Origin: Lacticaseibacillus sharpeae JCM 1186 = DSM 20505
GTDB lineage: Bacteria; Bacillota; Bacilli; Lactobacillales; Lactobacillaceae
Length of the DNA: 64,000 nt
Reading direction: 5' to 3'
NCBI RefSeq assembly: GCF_001436225.1
Contig: NZ_AYYO01000010.1
Span: 1 to 64,000 of the forward strand
Part shown: positions 55,107 through 63,500 of the stretch, in pieces
How positions within the stretch are numbered: the first letter of the stretch is position 1
How the letters are laid out: every line of letters begins with the position of its first letter
Notes under the pieces: generated by a model
Told to the model about the DNA's origin: nothing
The model's database searches: none
The model's input: the letters and a program-made list of their open reading frames with translations, nothing else
Translations under genes and position numbers: made by a program

Positions 55107-55137
55107 ATGGCGGGTGTTGCAGTGTGACACCCGCCAT
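55107..55137 (+). other. strong hairpin in the cvfB leader
   Basis: ATGGCGGGTGT (55107-55117) pairs perfectly with ACACCCGCCAT (55127-55137) across a 9-base loop. No T run follows, so it is not a terminator. It lies about 15 bases after a probable -10 box (TAGAAT, 55088-55093) and would be near the 5' end of the mRNA. Confidence 0.65.
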
Positions 55138-55190
55138 GCTAATTGTTTACGCGTGCCCAAGGGCGCAAAGATAGTGGAGGATACACACAC

Positions 55191-56060
55191 ATGGAATTTA
55201 ACGGTCAGTTCGTTACCGGTAAGGTCTCGGATAAGAACGACGATACGGTATTTGTCCAGTATGCTGGGATTACGATGCCAGTGGCTGCCAGCGAGTTTGA
55301 CGCAAAGTTGCCGGCTGTCGGGGCTGACGTGACTGGTTTTGCGTACGAGGATGAACACCACCACCCACGCATGACGACCAAGAAGCCAAAGATCAGCGAA
55401 TCGCAATACGCCTACTGTGAAGTGGTTGCGACGCGCCGGGAACTTGGGGTGTTCGTGGACGCAGGTTTGCCCGATAAGGATATCGCGGTTAGTTTGGACC
55501 AGCTGCCCCTTGAAACCTACCTGTGGCCGCAGCGCGGGGACCAACTGATGGTTAAGTTGTCCATCGATAAGAAGGACCGGATGTGGGCGGTGATTGCGGA
55601 CGGCAGTATCATTAGCCAGCTTTCACGGCGTGCCCGGGCTGATATGCTGAATCAAGATGTCACCGCAACGGTGTACCGCAACAAGATTGTGGGGACTTTT
55701 GTCTTCACCGAAGCACACCAGCTCGGCTTCATTCACCCAAGTGAACGCGACGTTGAACCACGTCTGGGCCAGGTTGTCCACGGCCGCGTGATTGGCGTCC
55801 GCGATGATGGGGGATTGAACATTTCCCTGAAGCCACGTGCTTTTGAAGCAATTGACGATGACGCCGGCATGGTGCTTGCTGTCCTTGAACACAGCCGTGA
55901 TGGCAAACTCACCTTGACCGACAAGTCCAGCCCCGATGACATCAAGAAGATGCTGGACATCAGCAAGGGCGCATTCAAGCGGGCCGTGGGGCATTTGCTG
56001 AAGGCACGCAAGATTACGCTGCATGACGGCTACATCGAGTTGGTTGATAAGCAGGACTAG
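55191..56060 (+). CDS. cvfB: S1-like RNA-binding protein CvfB
   Basis: A 289-residue RNA-binding protein of the CvfB/YitL family, with tandem S1-type beta-barrel domains (for example QYAYCEVVATRRELGVFVDAG and GQVVHGRVIGVRDDGGLNISL) and a C-terminal winged helix (FKRAVGHLLKARKITLHDGYIELV). In Staphylococcus it influences virulence gene expression post-transcriptionally. ATG 55191 is about 10 bases from TGGAGG. It lies 14 bases upstream of xerD, so likely one operon. Confidence 0.92.
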   Translation: MEFNGQFVTGKVSDKNDDTVFVQYAGITMPVAASEFDAKLPAVGADVTGFAYEDEHHHPRMTTKKPKISESQYAYCEVVATRRELGVFVDAGLPDKDIAVSLDQLPLETYLWPQRGDQLMVKLSIDKKDRMWAVIADGSIISQLSRRARADMLNQDVTATVYRNKIVGTFVFTEAHQLGFIHPSERDVEPRLGQVVHGRVIGVRDDGGLNISLKPRAFEAIDDDAGMVLAVLEHSRDGKLTLTDKSSPDDIKKMLDISKGAFKRAVGHLLKARKITLHDGYIELVDKQD

Positions 56061-56074
56061 AGTGGAGGCATTTA

Positions 56075-56956
56075 GTGGACGATTTAATTCAAGATTTCGT
56101 GCACTACCTGGATGCCGAACGGGGACTGGCGCAGACCACGCAGGATAGTTATGCGCGGGATTTGACCCGCTTTGCCCACTGGCTGCAGGAAGAACATCTA
56201 CAGGCAGTGCCACAAGACCGGGAAACCTTGGCGGCATTCTTCGACCATGAAGCCACCGAACTCGCCGCAACGAGTATGGCGCGGGAGCAGTCCGCGCTGC
56301 GCAAGTTCTACCGCTTTTTGCTCCGCCAAGGTGTGATTAGCGCGAACCCGATGGAACTCATCGATGCGCCCAAGCCCGCCCGCCACCTGCCGACCACGCT
56401 GACGATTGCTGAAATCGACCAACTGCTGGCGGCACCGAATATTGCTAAGCCCCTCGGCCTGCGCGACCGGGCAATCTTCGAGCTGATGTATGCGACCGGG
56501 ATGCGGGTGTCCGAAGTGGTTAATCTGCAGCTAAGCCAGTTGCATTTGCAGTTGCACCTGATTCAGGTCATTGGTAAGGGGGACAAGGAACGTCTCGTCC
56601 CCGTTAGTGAGCAGGCATCTAGTTGGGTTGACCGCTACCTCCAGGACGGGCGCTCCCGCCTGGTGCGGGGCCGCGGCCCGGAGAATGTGTTCGTGAACTT
56701 TCACGGGCACGAGCTAACCCGGCAAGGCATCTGGAAGAACCTCAAAGCCTACATTTCGGCGGTGGGGATCACTAAGGATGTGACGCCGCACACGTTGCGG
56801 CACTCATTTGCCACGCGTCTGCTCGAAAATGGGGCAGATCTGCGCGTGGTGCAGGAGATTCTGGGGCACGCCGATATCTCGACGACCCAGCTGTACACGC
56901 ACCTGTCCAACGAACATGTGGCCGAGGTGTACCACAAGACCCATCCGCACGGGTAA
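56075..56956 (+). CDS. xerD: site-specific tyrosine recombinase XerD
   Basis: A 293-residue recombinase that resolves chromosome dimers. N-terminal SAM-like core-binding domain (about 1-88), then the catalytic domain with Arg in ATGMRVSEVVNL (about 148), Lys near 170 (VIGKGDKERLVP), HTLRHSFATRL (about 241-251) and the Tyr in STTQLYTHL (near 277). All catalytic residues are present. GTG start with TGGAGG about 7 bases upstream. Context (cvfB, then ribT, scpA, scpB, rluB) matches other lactobacilli and the xerD neighbourhood. Confidence 0.95.
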   Translation: MDDLIQDFVHYLDAERGLAQTTQDSYARDLTRFAHWLQEEHLQAVPQDRETLAAFFDHEATELAATSMAREQSALRKFYRFLLRQGVISANPMELIDAPKPARHLPTTLTIAEIDQLLAAPNIAKPLGLRDRAIFELMYATGMRVSEVVNLQLSQLHLQLHLIQVIGKGDKERLVPVSEQASSWVDRYLQDGRSRLVRGRGPENVFVNFHGHELTRQGIWKNLKAYISAVGITKDVTPHTLRHSFATRLLENGADLRVVQEILGHADISTTQLYTHLSNEHVAEVYHKTHPHG

Positions 56957-57018
56957 CTGCTTGGACGTTGTTGCGGCCGGCCGGATATGGTAAAGTTTGT
57001 TTTAAGTAGGTGATATTA

Positions 57019-57387
57019 GTGCTAGTAAGATATAAGCGAGACTATCAAAAAATCGCGATGGGTTTCTTGTCTTTTGAACCCGATTTAAAGGACCTCGCGA
57101 ATCTGAAAACGGAACTGGACCTGTACATTAACGATGAGGGGCACGCCCTTTATCTGTACAAGGAAGAGGCCGACATTAAGTGTAATTTCAGCGGCATCGT
57201 GGGGATTGAAACCGGCCCGGACTTCGTGCTGGTGCGGCATCTCGACATGGCGCCGTCTAACCGGACTGATGCCGATTACGCCGCGGTGCTCGATGAGCTA
57301 AGTGCCAAGGTTGCGCCGAGCAAGATTATGGGTTCGATTGCGATTACTCCAGTGATTATGCGCTGGGAAGAAGCGAAGAAGGGGTAG
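57019..57387 (+). CDS. ribT: RibT-like protein with degenerate acetyltransferase motif
   Basis: A 122-residue protein whose N terminus MLVRYKRDYQKIAMGFLSF matches RibT, the GNAT-fold protein encoded at the end of the riboflavin operon and before scpA in Bacillus. GIVGIE and RHLDMAPSNR follow the RibT pattern. Where GNAT enzymes have the acetyl-CoA loop (R/Q-x-x-G-x-G/A), this protein reads NRTDADYAAV (81-90) with no glycine, so acetyl-CoA binding is doubtful. GTG 57019 is 5 bases from AGGTGA; GTG 57010 overlaps that site. It sits 2 bases before scpA. Confidence 0.78.
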   Translation: MLVRYKRDYQKIAMGFLSFEPDLKDLANLKTELDLYINDEGHALYLYKEEADIKCNFSGIVGIETGPDFVLVRHLDMAPSNRTDADYAAVLDELSAKVAPSKIMGSIAITPVIMRWEEAKKG

Positions 57388-57389
57388 CG

Positions 57390-58121
57390 ATGGCCTTAAC
57401 ACTCGTGCTAGATGAGTTCTCCGGCCCACTTGACCTTCTGTGGCACCTGATTAAAGAGAACAAAGTCGACATTTATGATATCCCAATCGCCCGGATCACT
57501 GAGCAGTACCTCGCATACTTGCACGCGATGCAAGAGCGGGCGCTCGATGTTGCCGGCGATTATTTTGTTATGGCCGCTAGCCTCATGGCCATGAAGAGCC
57601 GGATGTTGCTACCAGAGCCCGAGCTGGACGAAGGCATGGACGAGCCTGACGACCCGCGTGCGGATCTGGTGGCGCAGCTGCTGAATTACCAGGTGTACCA
57701 AGAGGCTGCGGGCGAAATGCGGGACTTGGAAAAAAAGCGGGCGGCGTTGTACGCGAAACCCGCGTCGTTGCCGCCTGACGATGTGGTTGCCCCGCTGGCA
57801 CCAGGGGCGGTGAAACTGCGGGATTTGACCAACGCCATGAACGCGGTGCTGCGCCGGATTGCGTCGACTCAGCAAGTGGTACGACGCATTGAGACCGACA
57901 GCGTGTCCCTAGAGGAGCGCATTGACGGGATTAAACAGACGCTCGCGCTGCATGGCCAGTGCCCATTCATCGACCTGGTGAGTGCACCGACAGTTGCCGA
58001 TGTGGTGACGACGTTCCTCGCCATTTTGGAATTAATGAAGGCCGATGCGATTGTCTGTGAGCAAGAAGATTTGCACGCACCAATTATCGTGTACTTGAAC
58101 ACAGCAGTTGCGACTGCCTAG
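57390..58121 (+). CDS. scpA: segregation and condensation protein A
   Basis: A 243-residue kleisin subunit of the SMC-ScpAB condensin that organises and segregates the chromosome. The start FSGPLDLLWHLIKENKVDIYDIPIARITEQYL is the family signature. The middle is an acidic linker (EPELDEGMDEPDDPRADL), and the C-terminal winged helix binds the SMC head. It is followed 14 bases later by scpB. Confidence 0.96.
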   Translation: MALTLVLDEFSGPLDLLWHLIKENKVDIYDIPIARITEQYLAYLHAMQERALDVAGDYFVMAASLMAMKSRMLLPEPELDEGMDEPDDPRADLVAQLLNYQVYQEAAGEMRDLEKKRAALYAKPASLPPDDVVAPLAPGAVKLRDLTNAMNAVLRRIASTQQVVRRIETDSVSLEERIDGIKQTLALHGQCPFIDLVSAPTVADVVTTFLAILELMKADAIVCEQEDLHAPIIVYLNTAVATA

Positions 58122-58135
58122 ACGGGAGTGAAACC

Positions 58136-58723
58136 ATGTTTGCAAAGATTGAGGCGATATTGTACGCCGCGGGTGAAGATGGGGTTGATTTAGTTAATCT
58201 CGCGCAGATTCTGGGGCTCAGTGTTGCAGCCATGCGCCAGCAGATGGATGCCTTCATCGCGAAGCTGACAGCGGATGCGGATTCTGGCCTCTGTTGCCGG
58301 CTCGCGGGGGAAAAATACTACCTGTTGACCAAACCGGAGACTGCCGCGACGCTGCGCCAGTATTTCCAGGGACCACCAGCAACGGGGCTGTCCCAGGCGG
58401 CGCTAGAAGTGCTCGCCATCATTGCCTATAAGCAGCCGGTGACGCGCATTGAAATCGATGAAATTCGTGGGGTCCAAAGTTCCGGTTCCCTGCAGACGCT
58501 GGTGACCCGCCAATTGGTTGGGGAAGCTGGGCGCCTTGATGCCCCTGGGCGGCCAATTATGTACGCCACCACGCCCGAATTTTTGGATTACTTCGGTCTG
58601 AAGCACCTGAGTGACTTGCCCCCACTGCCAGAAACTGGCACCGCACCGGCGGACCCGGAAGACTTGTTTAGCCAGGAACCGTTATTTACGGATTCTGGGG
58701 AAACGGAGAATAAAGATGAATGA
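58136..58723 (+). CDS. scpB: segregation and condensation protein B
   Basis: A 195-residue dimeric winged-helix protein that binds the ScpA linker. Conserved ALEVLAIIAYKQPVTRIEIDEIRGVQSSGSLQTLV (about 86-120) is the family core, and TTPEFLDYFGLKHLSDLPPLP (about 142-162) closes the second domain. The tail is acidic. It overlaps rluB by 8 bases. Confidence 0.96.
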   Translation: MFAKIEAILYAAGEDGVDLVNLAQILGLSVAAMRQQMDAFIAKLTADADSGLCCRLAGEKYYLLTKPETAATLRQYFQGPPATGLSQAALEVLAIIAYKQPVTRIEIDEIRGVQSSGSLQTLVTRQLVGEAGRLDAPGRPIMYATTPEFLDYFGLKHLSDLPPLPETGTAPADPEDLFSQEPLFTDSGETENKDE

Positions 58724-59441
58724 AGAACGTTTACAGAAGGTAATCGCGGCCGCCGGGGTTGCATCACGCCGGCACGCGGAAGAAATGATTACCGCCGGGC
58801 AGGTCACCGTCAACGGGGTGGTTGTGCGCGAATTGGGCACGAAGGTCACGAGCCACGACGAGGTTGCCGTGGACGGGGTGCCGCTGGCCAAGCAGAAGAA
58901 GCAGTACTTCCTGTTCTACAAGCCCCGCAGCGTGATTACTGCGGTGACAGATAACAAGGATCGGCGGACCGTCACCGACTTCTTCCCTGAAGTGCGGGAA
59001 CGGCTCTACCCAGTGGGACGCCTCGACTACGATACGTCCGGCGCGTTAATTATGACCAACGACGGGGACTTCGCGAACATGCTGATGCACCCGAAGTTCA
59101 ACATCGACAAGCGTTACGTGGCCAAGGTTAACGGGCTGCCAACTGGGGCCCAGCTGCGGCCACTGCGCGACGGCATCACCATTGAGGGCCGCAAACTGGC
59201 GCCAGCGCACGCACGCGTGCTCAGTCGCGACCGCGCGAAGCAGACCTCGATTGTGGAACTGGTCATCCACCAGGGATTGAACCACCAAGTCAAGAAGATG
59301 CTGAAGGCCGTGGGGTTCCCGGTCCAGAAGCTCGCGCGTGAAGCCATCGGGCCGCTCGAGTTGACCGGTCTGCAGCCCGGGGACTACCGGAAGCTGACCC
59401 ACACCGAAATCGTTGAATTGCGGAAGTTGGCTGAGAAGTAG
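58716..59441 (+). CDS. rluB: ribosomal large subunit pseudouridine synthase RluB
   Basis: A 241-residue pseudouridine synthase acting on 23S rRNA. An N-terminal S4 domain (RLQKVIAAAGVASRRHAEEMI, about 4-24) is followed by the catalytic domain with the aspartate in VGRLDYDTSGALIMTNDGDF (about 98-117). The start ATG 58716 lies inside the scpB end and has GGAG 9-12 bases upstream; the longer open frame is rejected because it would overlap scpB by over 100 bases. Last gene of the cvfB-xerD-ribT-scpAB run. Confidence 0.95.
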   Translation: MNEERLQKVIAAAGVASRRHAEEMITAGQVTVNGVVVRELGTKVTSHDEVAVDGVPLAKQKKQYFLFYKPRSVITAVTDNKDRRTVTDFFPEVRERLYPVGRLDYDTSGALIMTNDGDFANMLMHPKFNIDKRYVAKVNGLPTGAQLRPLRDGITIEGRKLAPAHARVLSRDRAKQTSIVELVIHQGLNHQVKKMLKAVGFPVQKLAREAIGPLELTGLQPGDYRKLTHTEIVELRKLAEK

Positions 59442-59511
59442 TTGCGTGAATACGTGATTGCTGATATATTGGATGTGTAAGTAATTTACTTACAAAAAAT
59501 AAATAAATGGT

Positions 59512-59623
59512 TCGTCTTCAGGGCAGGGTGCAATTCCCGACCGGCGGTAAAGTCCGCTACCCGCATTTGCGGTTGACCCGGTGTAACTCCGGGACCGATA
59601 GTATAGTCTAGATGGAAGAAGAT
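59512..59623 (+). ncRNA. FMN riboswitch (RFN element)
   Basis: The conserved RFN blocks occur in order: TCTTCAGGGCAGGGTG (59515-59530), AATTCCCGACCGGCGGTA (59532-59549), AGTCCGC (59551-59557), then CCCGGTGTAACTCCGGGACC, ending GATGGAAGAAGATGG, which closes the junction with the first block. It binds flavin mononucleotide and switches the downstream terminator. A TATATT -10-like box lies at 59465-59470. Confidence 0.95.
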
Positions 59624-59657
59624 GGGGCTTATTTGTATTTGCAATGCAATTAAACTA

Positions 59658-59695
59658 CCCGTCACCCTGTTTTTTGGTGACGGGTTTTATTTTTG
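59658..59695 (+). terminator. riboswitch-controlled terminator before ribU
   Basis: CCCGTCACC (59658-59666) pairs with GGTGACGGG (59676-59684), followed by TTTTATTTTT. It lies between the RFN element and ribU, so FMN binding should stop transcription here. Confidence 0.88.
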
Positions 59696-59750
59696 CTTTG
59701 TGCTGCACTTCAATGTCCATTCCAGGGCGAACCACCTGGAGGAATTTGTT

Positions 59751-60326
59751 ATGCGTAATTCTAAGCTACACCGGACTGTCGGGATGGCAGTCCTTGGCGC
59801 GATTGGGTACGTACTGATGCTGTTCGAGGTCCCAGTACTCATGGCGTTTCCGTTTTTGAAGTTGGATTTGTCCGACTTAGTGGTGCTGATGGCCTTGCTG
59901 CTTTACGGCGTCCAAGGGGCAATCGGTACGGCACTCGTGCGGAGTCTGTTGCATTTTGTCTTAACGGGAGCTGGTCTGGTGAACCTGGTTGGCGATTCAG
60001 CCGCGTTCTTTGCCAGTGTTGGGTTGATGTTGCCGCTGGCGCTGGCCATCAAGAATGGCTACAGCTGGAAAAAGGCGCTCGGGGGGCTGATTGCCGGAAC
60101 GGTTACGCTGACCATCATCATGTCGCTACTGAACCTGGTGCTAATCATGCCGATGTACATGGCCGTGATGAACTTCCACCTCGGTATGAGCACGTTGCGC
60201 TATGTGCTCATCGGCGTGGTGCCGTTCAACCTAATCAAGGGCGTTGTCCTGACCGTCGTTTTCTTGGCGGTGGCCAAGGCGATGAATTATTGGCTGGCGA
60301 AACACGCAGCAACGCGGCAGGCATAA
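59751..60326 (+). CDS. ribU: riboflavin transporter RibU (ECF S component)
   Basis: A 191-residue membrane protein with about six spans, the substrate-binding S component of an energy-coupling-factor importer. It starts with a short basic tail, then MAVLGAIGYVLMLFEVPVLMAFPFLKLDLSD, which includes the RibU-type FPFLK-D-SD motif. The shared EcfAAT module is not in the window. GGAGG is 8 bases before ATG 59751. The preceding FMN riboswitch confirms the riboflavin role. Confidence 0.95.
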   Translation: MRNSKLHRTVGMAVLGAIGYVLMLFEVPVLMAFPFLKLDLSDLVVLMALLLYGVQGAIGTALVRSLLHFVLTGAGLVNLVGDSAAFFASVGLMLPLALAIKNGYSWKKALGGLIAGTVTLTIIMSLLNLVLIMPMYMAVMNFHLGMSTLRYVLIGVVPFNLIKGVVLTVVFLAVAKAMNYWLAKHAATRQA

Positions 60327-60370
60327 CCTAGCCAAAAACTTTTGCAAAAAATTTCGGGGCTTTTGGGCCT

Positions 60371-60428
60371 AAATGGCTTAATCTATATGTAGAGGATTTA
60401 TCTCGCGTGTAGATTAAGCCATTTTTTT
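60371..60428 (+). terminator. ribU terminator with an unusually large loop
   Basis: AAATGGCTTAATCTA (60371-60385) pairs perfectly with TAGATTAAGCCATTT (60410-60424) across a 24-base loop, followed by Ts to 60428. The ribosome binding site of the next gene begins directly after. Confidence 0.75.
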
Positions 60429-60440
60429 GTGAGGTGCGCC

Positions 60441-61418
60441 GTGCTGCCAGACATTATCATTCAATTATTCGCCAAAACACCCAGGCGCCCAGTCAGCGTG
60501 TGGAGCTTGCTGCGCGGGAAGACCACCGCGTCAGTACTTTTTGCTGCGCTCGAATATGATATTTTGCAGTGGCGCAAATTGTTGCCTAACTGCACCCGGA
60601 GCGATTTTATGACGGTGATTGATGGCTTCATCAAACGCGGGTTCATGACCGGCGATGCCAGCAACGTGGCGCTGACTAGTGCCGGAATTGCCGCCCAAGC
60701 AGCCGCAACGGCGCGCAACCCGCTGCCGCAGCAGTACCAGTACGCCAGCAACGCGCCGATTTTTGGTGACCGGCTGTTTCTTGGTGTGCAGGTGGTGTCT
60801 GAAGCTCTTGCCGGAAACAACCGCTACGTTCCCGTTACCAGTGACTGGCAGGTGCAGCGCTGGGTGCGTGCCTGGTACGCACAGGTGCATGCGGATTTGC
60901 CGGCAGTTGCTGCTGAATTGACGACGGCATTTGGTCAGTTGCCCGGCGCCACTGCCGACCAGCTAGCGGCCCAGCTCGTGGGTCACGACTACAACGGGCA
61001 GGACGGTCAGTTCACGGCGCTGCAGAATCTGGCGGCGATTTCGGCGTTAGCGGCAATCATTGCCCCGCAGCCAGATACGTATCCACTGCTGACCGCATTG
61101 TGGGGCGGTCCGCGTGCGCTGGTCAGCGCCAACACGCTTGCCTGCGTGGCCCAAGTTGAGCGGCACGTGGCGCTGGCAGACATTGCCAGAATGATGCGGC
61201 GGAAGCTCAGCACGGTGAACGAGTACGTGCAGGTTTACGCGATTTTGGTGCGCCCACTGACGCCGGCACTATTTTTAACTGCGGACCAAATTGCCACGCT
61301 GCAGCGGGCGTGGGCGCAGGGACAACGGTCCTACAAGGAATTGCTCGCCGCGGTTCCGGAGAGTGACTTCGTGCCGGTGCGGATTTTCCAAATTTGGCAA
61401 CTGCGCAAGGGGGTGTGA
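60441..61418 (+). CDS. YpbB-like helix-turn-helix protein upstream of recQ
   Basis: A 325-residue protein matching the place and general type of Bacillus YpbB, which lies directly before a RecQ-family helicase gene and carries a helicase-associated helix-turn-helix near its C terminus. Here the C-terminal part (LADIARMMRRKLSTVNEYVQVYAIL, then RSYKELLAAVP) fits such a domain. Function is unproven; a RecQ partner is inferred from the 3-base gap to recQ. GTG 60441 is 6 bases from GAGG; GTG 60429 lies before it. Confidence 0.75.
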   Translation: MLPDIIIQLFAKTPRRPVSVWSLLRGKTTASVLFAALEYDILQWRKLLPNCTRSDFMTVIDGFIKRGFMTGDASNVALTSAGIAAQAAATARNPLPQQYQYASNAPIFGDRLFLGVQVVSEALAGNNRYVPVTSDWQVQRWVRAWYAQVHADLPAVAAELTTAFGQLPGATADQLAAQLVGHDYNGQDGQFTALQNLAAISALAAIIAPQPDTYPLLTALWGGPRALVSANTLACVAQVERHVALADIARMMRRKLSTVNEYVQVYAILVRPLTPALFLTADQIATLQRAWAQGQRSYKELLAAVPESDFVPVRIFQIWQLRKGV

Positions 61419-61421
61419 GTA

Positions 61422-62834
61422 GTGACGCAACAAATTGAGGCGGCGCTGGCTAAACTAGGGCTGAAAACACTGCGCCCCGGCCAGGAAGAAATCATTAATG
61501 GCGTGCTGGCCGGCCGGGATGTGCTCGGCGTCTTGCCAACGGGTGGGGGTAAAACGCTGTGTTACCAGCTGCCGGCACTAATTAATCCCGGCCTAGTGGT
61601 AGTGGTTGAGCCCTTGCTGGCGCTCATGCGCGATCAGGTGCTGCGGCTCCAGAGTCTGGGGGCTCGGCGTGTGGTTGCCATCAATTCAACCCTCGCACCA
61701 GAAGATACGGCGCAAATCCTGGCGCAATTGGGCACGTTTGATTTTGTGTTCATCGCACCCGAAATGCTGCAGCGTCCAGACGTGCAGGCAGCGTTACGCG
61801 CAACGACTGTGCAGTTATTGGTAGTTGATGAGGCCCACTGCATTTACCAGTGGGGCCCAGATTTTCGCCCCGCGTACCTGCAGTTAGGCACCCTGCGTGC
61901 CCGCATTCAGCCGGTGAGCGTGCTGGCCCTGACAGCCACCGCCGCGGCCCCGGTACGTGCGGACATCATTACGCAATTGCGTCTGCAAAATCCGGTGGTG
62001 GTTGCGCAGAGCGTTGATCGCCCGAATCTGTTCATCGGCGTGGAGCAGCAGCTGACGCAAAGTGACGTGACGGAACGGACACTGCATTTGCTCCAGCAGC
62101 TGCAGGGGGCGGCGGTTGTCTACTGTCCAACCCGCAAGCTGGCAGAGACGCTGGCGACTAAGATTAATGCGCACCTGCCACGCCATGCCACCTATTACCA
62201 CGCCGAGCTTGATAGCCACGCGCGGACGATGCGTGAGCGCCAATTCTTGACTGGGCAAATCGACGTCATGTGTGCGACCAGCGCGTTTGGCATGGGCGTG
62301 GATAAGCCGGATATCCGCCTGGTGCTCTATTTGGGCGTGCCCCAGACGTTAACCGAGTACTTCCAGGCGATTGGCCGCGCCGGGCGCGATGGCTTGCCGG
62401 CTTACACCGCGTTGCTCTATACACTAAATGACGTGCAGCGGGCCAGCGAGTTTGCCGCCGTTTTGCCCACTGCCGAGGTGATTAGTGCCGTGTACAAGAA
62501 TCCGCAGGCGTATGCGCACACCACTGATGCGCAGCTAGAACTGATTGCTAGTTATGTCCGACTTGGGTTTCGTCAAAATCAGGTCGAAAAGTTGCTGACG
62601 GACCGCCTAGCTACCCGCGCGCAGGGGGTGGCGGCAGTGATTGACTATTTACACACAAAGGGCTGCTTCCGGAACGCGCTCATGACGGCCTTCGATAGTT
62701 CTGCGCGCGCTCATGATGAAAATTGTTGTGGTGTGATTTCTGCAAATGCGCGGCTTGAACAGGGCATTACGCCGGTAAAAGATAACGAAATTAATGGATG
62801 GCGGAACGTTTTTAAACAGATTTTTATGAACTAA
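61422..62834 (+). CDS. recQ: RecQ-family ATP-dependent DNA helicase
   Basis: A 470-residue 3'-to-5' SF2 helicase. Motif 0 (LRPGQEEIING), Walker A PTGGGKTLCYQLPAL (about 40-54), DEAHCIYQWGPDFRP (about 136-150), TATAA and the motif VI AIGRAGRDGLP (about 316-326) are present. It is the short form without an HRDC domain. The zinc-binding region is reduced: Cys at 415, 435 and 436 are visible, but the last Cys of the usual four is missing (CCGVIS). GTG start with AAGGGGG upstream. The ATPase core looks intact. Confidence 0.92.
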   Translation: MTQQIEAALAKLGLKTLRPGQEEIINGVLAGRDVLGVLPTGGGKTLCYQLPALINPGLVVVVEPLLALMRDQVLRLQSLGARRVVAINSTLAPEDTAQILAQLGTFDFVFIAPEMLQRPDVQAALRATTVQLLVVDEAHCIYQWGPDFRPAYLQLGTLRARIQPVSVLALTATAAAPVRADIITQLRLQNPVVVAQSVDRPNLFIGVEQQLTQSDVTERTLHLLQQLQGAAVVYCPTRKLAETLATKINAHLPRHATYYHAELDSHARTMRERQFLTGQIDVMCATSAFGMGVDKPDIRLVLYLGVPQTLTEYFQAIGRAGRDGLPAYTALLYTLNDVQRASEFAAVLPTAEVISAVYKNPQAYAHTTDAQLELIASYVRLGFRQNQVEKLLTDRLATRAQGVAAVIDYLHTKGCFRNALMTAFDSSARAHDENCCGVISANARLEQGITPVKDNEINGWRNVFKQIFMN

Positions 62835-62856
62835 CGCTGGTTGTGGCGGTTCCATG

Positions 62857-62865
62857 TGCTACAAT
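62857..62865 (+). promoter_or_regulatory. extended -10 promoter of the LysM protein gene
   Basis: TGCTACAAT (62857-62865, allowing one change from TGCTATAAT), 30 bases before the start codon. Confidence 0.45.
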
Positions 62866-62894
62866 GAATCCAGACAAAATAGGGAGGCATTGTT

Positions 62895-63500
62895 GTGCCA
62901 AAGCGACCAACAGATAAAGACAACGCCAAAAAAATCCAGCAGCCATCTGAAGAGCCCTGGAATAAACAGTTTGAAGACGACCGTGACGATGACGGTAGCT
63001 TTTCACGTGTACAAAAACGCAAGCATACGCGGGGGAATACCATTCTAACCACCACCCTGGTTGTGGTGCTCGTTTTGGTAATGATGATTCCGATTTTGTG
63101 GAAGGCCATCAACGAGAAGATGAAGAACGCGGGTAGTGACCCAACGCGCATCTCCGTCACCACGAAGACGAGCTCATCGAAAAAAGCTTCCAGCAGTTCC
63201 GCCAGCTCCAAGGCCAGTTCATCGAGCAAGGAAGCTTCTTCTTCCAGCGTCACGGATGACACTTCGTCAACCGCATCCAGCAAGCAGGAAGCATCCTCTG
63301 CAAGCAGTGAATCCAAGGCGTCTTCTGCCAGCAGCACATCTTCTAGCGCTGCTGCCACTGGCACCTACACCGTTAAGGCTGGCGACAACCTGTACCGGAT
63401 TGCCGCGAACCACGGGATGACGCTCAGCGAGATCCAGCAGCTGAACGGGATGGGCAGTAGCATCTCGATTACGCCTGGCCAGGTATTGAAGGTCAAGTAG
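62895..63500 (+). CDS. membrane-anchored LysM protein
   Basis: A 201-residue protein. Residues 1-49 are charged and cytoplasmic, about 50-72 form a single span (TILTTTLVVVLVLVMMIPILW), and about 90-154 are a Ser/Ala/Lys-rich extracellular linker. The C-terminal LysM domain (YTVKAGDNLYRIAANHGMTLSEIQQLNG..ITPGQVLKV, about 157-201) binds peptidoglycan. It is probably a wall-contacting protein of unknown role; no hydrolase domain is present. GTG start with GGGAGG about 8 bases upstream. It precedes cmk, as often seen in lactobacilli. Confidence 0.9.
   Translation: MPKRPTDKDNAKKIQQPSEEPWNKQFEDDRDDDGSFSRVQKRKHTRGNTILTTTLVVVLVLVMMIPILWKAINEKMKNAGSDPTRISVTTKTSSSKKASSSSASSKASSSSKEASSSSVTDDTSSTASSKQEASSASSESKASSASSTSSSAAATGTYTVKAGDNLYRIAANHGMTLSEIQQLNGMGSSISITPGQVLKVK

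Noticed and set aside
59622-59750. In-frame extension of RibU into the riboswitch
   Set aside because: It would overlap the RFN element and terminator; ATG 59751 has GGAGG and starts the membrane protein normally.
63164-63355. Repetitive Ser/Ala codons as a tandem DNA repeat
   Set aside because: No fixed repeat unit; it is a low-complexity protein linker between membrane span and LysM domain.
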